Part shown: in pieces, positions 59,412 to 64,000 of the stretch | Numbering within the stretch: position 1 is the stretch's first letter | Layout of the letters: each line of letters begins with the position of its first letter | NCBI RefSeq assembly: GCF_014212315.1 | Contig: NZ_JACKXE010000001.1 | Span: 2,914,001 to 2,978,000, forward strand | Direction: 5' to 3' | DNA: 64,000 nt | Origin: Nocardioides luti | GTDB lineage: Bacteria; Actinomycetota; Actinomycetes; Propionibacteriales; Nocardioidaceae | Notes under the pieces: generated by a model | Told to the model about the DNA's origin: nothing | The model's database searches: none | What the model saw: the letters and a program-made list of their open reading frames with translations, nothing else | Made by a program: the position numbers and the translations under genes

Positions 59412-60461
59412 TCAGCAGGTCGCGAAGAGCACCGGCCCGTTGCTCAGGTCGGACAGCACGTAGGCACCCTCGACCGGCTTCAGGTCCATCGTCACCAGCG
59501 ACCCGTCCGCGGTGACGGAGCGGACGCTGAAGCGGTCGGCGAAGTCGCCGCCCTGGCCCGGCGCCGGGCCGGCGGCGAGGGCGGCGCGCGAGTCGGCGTT
59601 GGTGCGCGCCTGGTCGTCGTTCTCGAAGCCGAGCACCACCCGGACGTCGCGGTCGGGCTGGACGGACATCGCGAAGCCGGTGACCGGGTTGACCTTGCCG
59701 GCGTCGCGGAGCAGCTGGTCGGCCTGCTCCTGGTCGCCCGGGTCGGCCTGGCTCATCGCGAGCTTCTCGCAGGTGTAGGCACCGGAGTAGACGGCCGCGG
59801 ACAGCGGGTCGCCGGACGCCGCGATGACCTGGCGCAGGTCGTCGGCGACCCCGTCGCCACCGTCGGAGTCCTTGACGGCCTGGGCGAGGTAGGTCGGCTC
59901 GTCGCTGGTCAGCACCAGCCCGCGCTCGGCGTCGAGGGCGATGAACTGCAGCTCCGGGGTCAGGTCCGAGCCGATGCTGCTGAGCAGGTCGCCGCCCTGC
60001 CAGACGCCGGTGTCGCTGGAGGGTCGGGTGAAGCCGAGGTCGGTGAGGTTCGCCTCGAGGTCGCCGAAGTCGGTCGACTCGGGCAGGTGCAGGATCACGA
60101 CGGCGCCCTGGGGAGACTGGCTGAAGAGCTCCCAGTCGACGCTCGCGGGGGAGAAGCCGAACTTCGCCTGCAGCACCGGCGCGGACTGGACCAGCGCGGA
60201 GCCGGACGTGAGGTCGGCGTCGTAGCCCTGGTCGAGGAACTTCCGCAGCTGGGAGGTGCCGGAGTCGGCGTCCAGCGAGACGCCGAGCTCACGGCGTACG
60301 CCCGCCCAGTCGGTCCACGAGAGCCGCTCGGCGTCCGGCGGCGCCAGGGCCGCGGCCCGCTCGAGGTCGGTGCCCTGCTGGCTGCGCCACCACAGCAGAC
60401 CGGCCGCGACGAGGGCGAGCGCCACCACGACGGCGGCCACGATGATGAGGCGCTTGCGCAC
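59412..60461 (-). CDS. DUF3352 family exported protein
   Basis: A 349-residue protein with an N-terminal signal anchor (LIIVAAVVVALALVAAGLLWW) and the DUF3352 domain, which is all beta/alpha and appears in actinobacterial exported proteins of unknown function. The last residues end VLFATC. It is convergent with copA and divergent from the NUDIX gene. No catalytic motif is visible. Confidence 0.82.
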   Translation of the reverse strand: MRKRLIIVAAVVVALALVAAGLLWWRSQQGTDLERAAALAPPDAERLSWTDWAGVRRELGVSLDADSGTSQLRKFLDQGYDADLTSGSALVQSAPVLQAKFGFSPASVDWELFSQSPQGAVVILHLPESTDFGDLEANLTDLGFTRPSSDTGVWQGGDLLSSIGSDLTPELQFIALDAERGLVLTSDEPTYLAQAVKDSDGGDGVADDLRQVIAASGDPLSAAVYSGAYTCEKLAMSQADPGDQEQADQLLRDAGKVNPVTGFAMSVQPDRDVRVVLGFENDDQARTNADSRAALAAGPAPGQGGDFADRFSVRSVTADGSLVTMDLKPVEGAYVLSDLSNGPVLFATC

Positions 60462-60502
60462 GCGGTCTCCGTTCCTGGGCGAGGTGGTGTGAGACTACTG
60501 TC

Positions 60503-61363
60503 ATGCCCCCCAGGGACGTGCTCGCGGCAGGAGCCGTGGTCTACCGCTCCGGCAAGCAGGTGCTGCTGGTCCATCGCCCGAAGTACGACGACTGGTCGTT
60601 CCCGAAGGGCAAGCTCGACCCCGGCGAGCACGTCACCGCCGCCGCGGTCCGCGAGGTCGAGGAGGAGACCGGGCTGCACGTGCGCCTCGGGCCGCCGCTG
60701 GAGCCGCAGCGCTACCTCGTGGCCGGGGGGCGCACCAAGCACGTGTCCTACTGGGTCGGCCGGGTGCTGGGCGACCACGACGTGAGCGGCTACCGGCTGA
60801 ACGACGAGATCGACGGCGTGCGCTGGGTGCCGTACGACGAGGCGCTCGAGCTGCTCACCTACGGCTACGACCGGGCGACGCTGCGGGCGTCGCGGCCGCT
60901 GCGCCGTCCCACCCGGCCCGTCGTGGTCCTGCGCCACGCGTCCGCCCGCAGCCGCCGGGGCTGGGGCAAGGACGACCGGAAGCGACCGCTCCTCCAGTCG
61001 GGCAGCCTGCAGGCGGAGCGGTTGGTCCCGGTTCTCGCGGCGTACGGCGTCAGTCGTGTGCTCACCTCCGGGTCCCGGCGCTGCCTCGACACCGTGCGCC
61101 CGTTCGCCGACACCACCGGCTGGCCGCTCGAGGTCGAGGACGGGCTCAGCGAGGAGGGCGCCTCGCCCGCCTCGGTGCGGCGGGCGGTGACGGCACTGGT
61201 CGGGAGCGGTGACGCCGCGGTCGTCTGCACCCACCGGCCGGTGCTCCCGGGGGTGCTGGCCGCCCTCGGCGTGCCCGACGACAGGCTCGAGCCGGGTGCG
61301 TTCCTGGTCGCCCACCTGCGCCACGGCGAGGTCGTCGCGACCGAGCGGCACTGGCTGCACTGA
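60503..61363 (+). CDS. mutT1: NUDIX hydrolase - histidine phosphatase fusion (MutT1-like)
   Basis: A 286-residue two-domain enzyme. The NUDIX box GKLDPGEHVTAAAVREVEEETG (about 37-58) is followed by a histidine-phosphatase domain from about 135, with the phosphoacceptor in VVVLRHASARSRRGW (RHA in place of RHG) and a second catalytic His in VCTHRPVLPGV. This matches MutT1 of mycobacteria, which degrades 8-oxo-dGTP and diadenosine polyphosphates to limit mutation. ATG at 60503 lies seven bases after GAGACT, a likely leaderless start. Cytoplasmic. Confidence 0.93.
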   Translation: MPPRDVLAAGAVVYRSGKQVLLVHRPKYDDWSFPKGKLDPGEHVTAAAVREVEEETGLHVRLGPPLEPQRYLVAGGRTKHVSYWVGRVLGDHDVSGYRLNDEIDGVRWVPYDEALELLTYGYDRATLRASRPLRRPTRPVVVLRHASARSRRGWGKDDRKRPLLQSGSLQAERLVPVLAAYGVSRVLTSGSRRCLDTVRPFADTTGWPLEVEDGLSEEGASPASVRRAVTALVGSGDAAVVCTHRPVLPGVLAALGVPDDRLEPGAFLVAHLRHGEVVATERHWLH

Positions 61364-61469
61364 CCGAGCTCCAGCGGAGGGTTCGCGCAGCGCTCGTCAA
61401 GACCTCCGGGCCGTGTTCACGTGATGGCCGTCTCGTTTCCGGCCTTTTGTGGACGTCCAGCCGGTTCGT

Positions 61470-61487
61470 ATTCACCCCTCGTTCACC
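61470..61487 (+). promoter_or_regulatory. PHO box (PhoP-binding direct repeat) of the pst operon
   Basis: ATTCACC (61470-61476) and GTTCACC (61481-61487) are 11 bp apart, the spacing of PhoP-binding direct repeats in Streptomyces-type PHO boxes. A further GTTCACG half-site lies at 61415-61421. They stand 75 bp before pstS, so phosphate starvation should activate the operon through a PhoR-PhoP system encoded elsewhere. Confidence 0.75.
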
Positions 61488-61561
61488 GACGGCGGCCGGT
61501 CCAGTCACCTGCGCTCCCTAACTTCCTTCGTGTGATGACCACGAATCTTCAGGAGAACGAC

Positions 61562-62674
61562 GTGAAGCGCTCCTCTCTCCGCCGGGCGATCGTCCCCGGC
61601 ATCGCCGTCCTCGTCCTGGCCCTCTCGGGCTGCGCCGCTGGCAACGACACCGGTGGCGACACCGGCACGGGCTCCGGCTCGGGTGACCTCAGCGGCACGC
61701 TGAACGGCGGCGGCTCGTCCGCCCAGGAGTCGGCCCAGGCCGCCTGGCGCGCCGGGTTCCAGGGCGCCAACGGCGACGCCGTCACCGTGAACTACGACCC
61801 GGTCGGCTCCGGCACGGGCCGCGAGAACTTCATCTCCGGCGCCTACCTCTTCGCAGGCTCCGACTCCGCCCTGAGCACCGACGAGGGCGAGCTCGACAAG
61901 GCCACCGAGCGCTGCGGCGGCTCCCCGGCCATCGAGGTCCCGGCGTACGTCAGCCCGATCGCCGTCGTCTACAACCTCCAGGGCGTCGACGACCTGCAGC
62001 TGTCCGCCCCCGTGATCGCCCAGATCTTCAACGGCACGATCACGAAGTGGGACGACCCGCTCATCGCCGCCGACAACCCGGACGCGACGCTGCCCGACAC
62101 GACGATCACCCCCGTGCACCGCTCGGACGACTCGGGCACCACGAGCAACTTCACCGACTACCTGGAGAAGGCTGCCGAGGGCAAGTGGGCCGACCCGCAC
62201 GACGGCGTGTGGCCGCTCAAGGGTGGCGAGGCCGGCGAGGGCACCTCGGGCCTCGTGGCCGCGGTCAAGGCCGGCGACGGCACGATCGGCTACGCCGACG
62301 AGAGCCAGGCCGGTGACCTCGGCGTCGCCAAGATCAAGGTCGGCTCGGAGTACAACGCCCCGACCGCCGAGGGCGCCGCGCAGGTGCTCGCCGAGTCGCC
62401 GCGCACCGAGGGCCGCGACGCGGTCGACATGGCGATCGACGTGGACCGCACCGCGACCGACTCGGGTGCCTACCCGCTGATGCTGACGTCGTACCTCATC
62501 GCCTGCCAGACCTACGACAAGGCGTCCGACGCCGACCTGGTCAAGGGCTACCTGTCGTACGTCGTGTCGGAGGAGGGCCAGCAGGCCGCCGCCGACCAGG
62601 CCGGCTCCGCGCCGCTCGACTCGTCGCTGCAGCAGGAAGCCGCCGGCATCGTCGAGAAGATCGCCGCCAAGTAA
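61562..62674 (+). CDS. pstS: Phosphate ABC transporter substrate-binding lipoprotein PstS
   Basis: A 370-residue lipoprotein. GTG at 61562 has AGGAGA six bases before it and begins KRSSLRRAIVPGIAVLVLAL, with the lipobox LALSGC (Cys about 24). The mature part begins with the Ser/Gly linker TGGDTGTGSGSGDLSGTLNGGG and binds phosphate via ARSAE-like GSSAQESAQ and the GSGTGRENFI, SDDSGTTSNF and GTSGLVAAV loops. The first gene of the pst operon, under the PHO box. It traps phosphate outside the membrane. Confidence 0.95.
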   Translation: MKRSSLRRAIVPGIAVLVLALSGCAAGNDTGGDTGTGSGSGDLSGTLNGGGSSAQESAQAAWRAGFQGANGDAVTVNYDPVGSGTGRENFISGAYLFAGSDSALSTDEGELDKATERCGGSPAIEVPAYVSPIAVVYNLQGVDDLQLSAPVIAQIFNGTITKWDDPLIAADNPDATLPDTTITPVHRSDDSGTTSNFTDYLEKAAEGKWADPHDGVWPLKGGEAGEGTSGLVAAVKAGDGTIGYADESQAGDLGVAKIKVGSEYNAPTAEGAAQVLAESPRTEGRDAVDMAIDVDRTATDSGAYPLMLTSYLIACQTYDKASDADLVKGYLSYVVSEEGQQAAADQAGSAPLDSSLQQEAAGIVEKIAAK

Positions 62675-62761
62675 CGTCAGTTCAACAGCAGCACACGGCG
62701 TGCGGCGGGTCGGGGAACCGGCTCGCCGCATCGCCACGCCGGACCCGAGCTGAGGAGAGCA

Positions 62762-63709
62762 GTGACAGCCACCATGACCCCGGACGAGACCCGGCAGGCG
62801 ACCCCGCCGCGCCGGCGGGGCGACCGCGTCTTCGCCGGCCTCAGCCGCGGAGCGGGCCTGGTCATCCTGGCCGCGCTCGCCGGGGTCTTCGTCTTCCTGA
62901 CGATCGAGGGCATCCCCGGCCTCAGCCAGCCCGCGTCGACCTACGCCCCCAGCGCCGACTTCCTCTCGTACGTCGGCCCGCTGGTGTTCGGCACGATCCT
63001 GGCCGCGCTCCTGGCGCTGGTCCTGGCGGTGCCGTTCGCGTTCGGGATCGCGCTGTTCATCTCGCACTACGCGCCGCGCCGGCTCGCGACCCCGGTGGCC
63101 TACGTGGTCGACCTGCTCGCGGCCGTCCCGTCCGTGGTGTTCGGCCTGTGGGGGGCGCGCACGCTGGCGCCGTACCTCGTCAGCCTGCACACCTGGCTGG
63201 CCGAGCACGCCTCGTGGATCCCCTTCTTCAAGGGTCCGGCGTCCGTGACCGGTCGCACCATCTTCACCGCCGGCATCGTGCTGGCGATCATGATCCTCCC
63301 GATCATCACCGCGATCTCGCGCGAGATCTTCGCCCAGACCCCACGGCTGAACGAGGAGGCCGCGCTCGCGCTCGGCGCGACGCGCTGGGAGATGATCCGG
63401 CTGACGGTCTTCCCCTACGCCCGCTCGGGCATGGTCTCGGCCGTGATGCTCGGCCTGGGTCGCGCGCTCGGCGAGACGATGGCGGTCGCGATGGTGCTGT
63501 CCGCCTCGCCGGTCGTCACGCTCAACCTGATCTCGAACACCAACCCGGCCACGGTCGCCTCGAACATCGCCTCCAGCTTCTCCGAGGCGACGCCGGCCAA
63601 GCTGCACGTGCTGATCGCGACCGGCCTGGTGCTGTTCGCCTTCACCTTCGCGGTGAACTTCGCGGCCCGCTGGGTCGTGGGCCGCAGCGAGCGGAGGATG
63701 GCCCGATGA
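62762..63709 (+). CDS. pstC: Phosphate ABC transporter permease PstC
   Basis: A 315-residue inner-membrane permease with six helices; EAA loop EEAALALGATRWEMIRLTVFPYARSG near 200 and the PstC signature VDLLAAVPSVVFGLWG. GTG at 62762 follows GAGGAGAG. It forms the channel with PstA, whose ATG overlaps its stop by four bases. Confidence 0.95.
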   Translation: MTATMTPDETRQATPPRRRGDRVFAGLSRGAGLVILAALAGVFVFLTIEGIPGLSQPASTYAPSADFLSYVGPLVFGTILAALLALVLAVPFAFGIALFISHYAPRRLATPVAYVVDLLAAVPSVVFGLWGARTLAPYLVSLHTWLAEHASWIPFFKGPASVTGRTIFTAGIVLAIMILPIITAISREIFAQTPRLNEEAALALGATRWEMIRLTVFPYARSGMVSAVMLGLGRALGETMAVAMVLSASPVVTLNLISNTNPATVASNIASSFSEATPAKLHVLIATGLVLFAFTFAVNFAARWVVGRSERRMAR

Positions 63710-64000
63710 GCGCCTCCGAGCTCGCCCTCAAGGACGTCTCCTCGTCCATGTCCCTCGCGCAGCCGCGGCTGCCGCGCTGGGCGCCCGCGCTGATCGGCGT
63801 GCTCGCGCTCGCCGGCGCCGGCCTGCCGGCGATGCTGCTCGGCTGGGGCCTGGTGCCGTGGCTGCTGCTGGCGCTGCTGCTGTTCCTCGTCGGGCTGCCG
63901 CTGTGGTCGCTGGGCGTCGAGAACTCCCGCGCCGCCGTCGACCGGCTGATGACCTCGCTGGTGTGGTCGGCCTTCGGGCTGGCCGTGGTGCCGCTCGTCT
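63706..64000 (+). CDS. pstA: Phosphate ABC transporter permease PstA (N-terminal part, cut by window end)
   Basis: Only the first 98 residues are in the window. The ATG overlaps the pstC stop by four bases (ATGA), so translation is coupled. The start SASELALKDVSSSMSLAQPR is an N-terminal cytoplasmic tail, followed by hydrophobic helices (GVLALAGAGLPAMLLG and LLLALLLFLVGLPLWSLG). The gene continues off the right edge; pstB is expected after it. The identity rests on operon position and the partial helices. Confidence 0.82.
   Translation, partial: MSASELALKDVSSSMSLAQPRLPRWAPALIGVLALAGAGLPAMLLGWGLVPWLLLALLLFLVGLPLWSLGVENSRAAVDRLMTSLVWSAFGLAVVPLV

Overview
The window is about 72-73% G+C and gene-dense, with the small intergenic gaps and codon use of a high-GC actinomycete. 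The gene content (purL/purF/purM next to DUF3073 and a valine-type dehydrogenase, CsoR-CopZ-CopA, an SCO6745-family protein, an SCO7613-type membrane protein, sterol-carrier family protein, PE/PPE genes absent) and the many start codons sitting 6-7 nt behind a TANNNT box point to the Nocardioidaceae, most likely Nocardioides or a close relative. This is an inference from gene content, not a database match.

Layout. 1-7222: the end of purQ, a DUF3817 membrane protein, a secreted DUF1906/peptidoglycan-binding protein, a divergent TetR/MFS efflux pair with paired operator-like palindromes, and purL. 7230-16476: a Tat-lipoprotein esterase; an intergenic stretch made of nested long inverted repeats (8135-8303); an XRE-cupin regulator divergent from a fused FAD disulfide-oxidoreductase/methyltransferase; an ArsR-SRPBCC pair; an MFS exporter divergent from a winged-helix regulator around a double TTGCGCAA site; a sterol-carrier family protein; an M20 dipeptidase; and a PucR regulator. 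16632-19485: an exported molybdenum hydroxylase large subunit with its 2Fe-2S subunit. 19564-24547: a GAF sensor kinase, then purF, purM and DUF3073. So purine genes purQ/purL and purF/purM flank about 14 kb of other genes.

24632-30780: valine/leucine-type dehydrogenase, a Ser/Thr kinase, an ECF-like sigma factor and a large hybrid histidine kinase (PAS-PAS-GAF-HK-REC-REC-HPt). 30781-35869: a 1228-residue secreted BNR/beta-propeller protein that sits alone between two long, directly repeated, internally palindromic non-coding blocks. 35870-46600: an NAD-binding epimerase-like protein, an RsbQ-RsbP energy-stress module, a lipoprotein, a bleomycin-hydrolase-type peptidase, several conserved actinobacterial proteins, and a cytochrome P450. 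46734-49446: a small coiled-coil/SAP-like protein, tRNA-Phe, a visibly lower-GC secreted NlpC/P60-type protein (likely acquired), tRNA-Glu and tRNA-Asp. 49477-55480: a zincin, two CrcB fluoride channel subunits behind an RsbW-like ATPase, type II NADH dehydrogenase, thioesterase, GNAT, a membrane protein and tRNA-Lys. 55481-64000: a cold-shock gene with a long leader, a CsoR-CopZ-CopA copper island with its operator lying in the promoter spacer, a DUF3352 protein, a NUDIX-histidine phosphatase fusion (MutT1-like), and the start of the pst phosphate operon (pstS, pstC, partial pstA) behind a PHO-box-like direct repeat.

The strongest non-routine signals are the paired palindromic blocks around the BNR gene, the nested inverted repeats at 8135-8303, the oxidoreductase-methyltransferase fusion with its regulator, the run of leaderless promoters, and a set of clear operator palindromes. 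All functional calls are from reading motifs and context; no searches were run.
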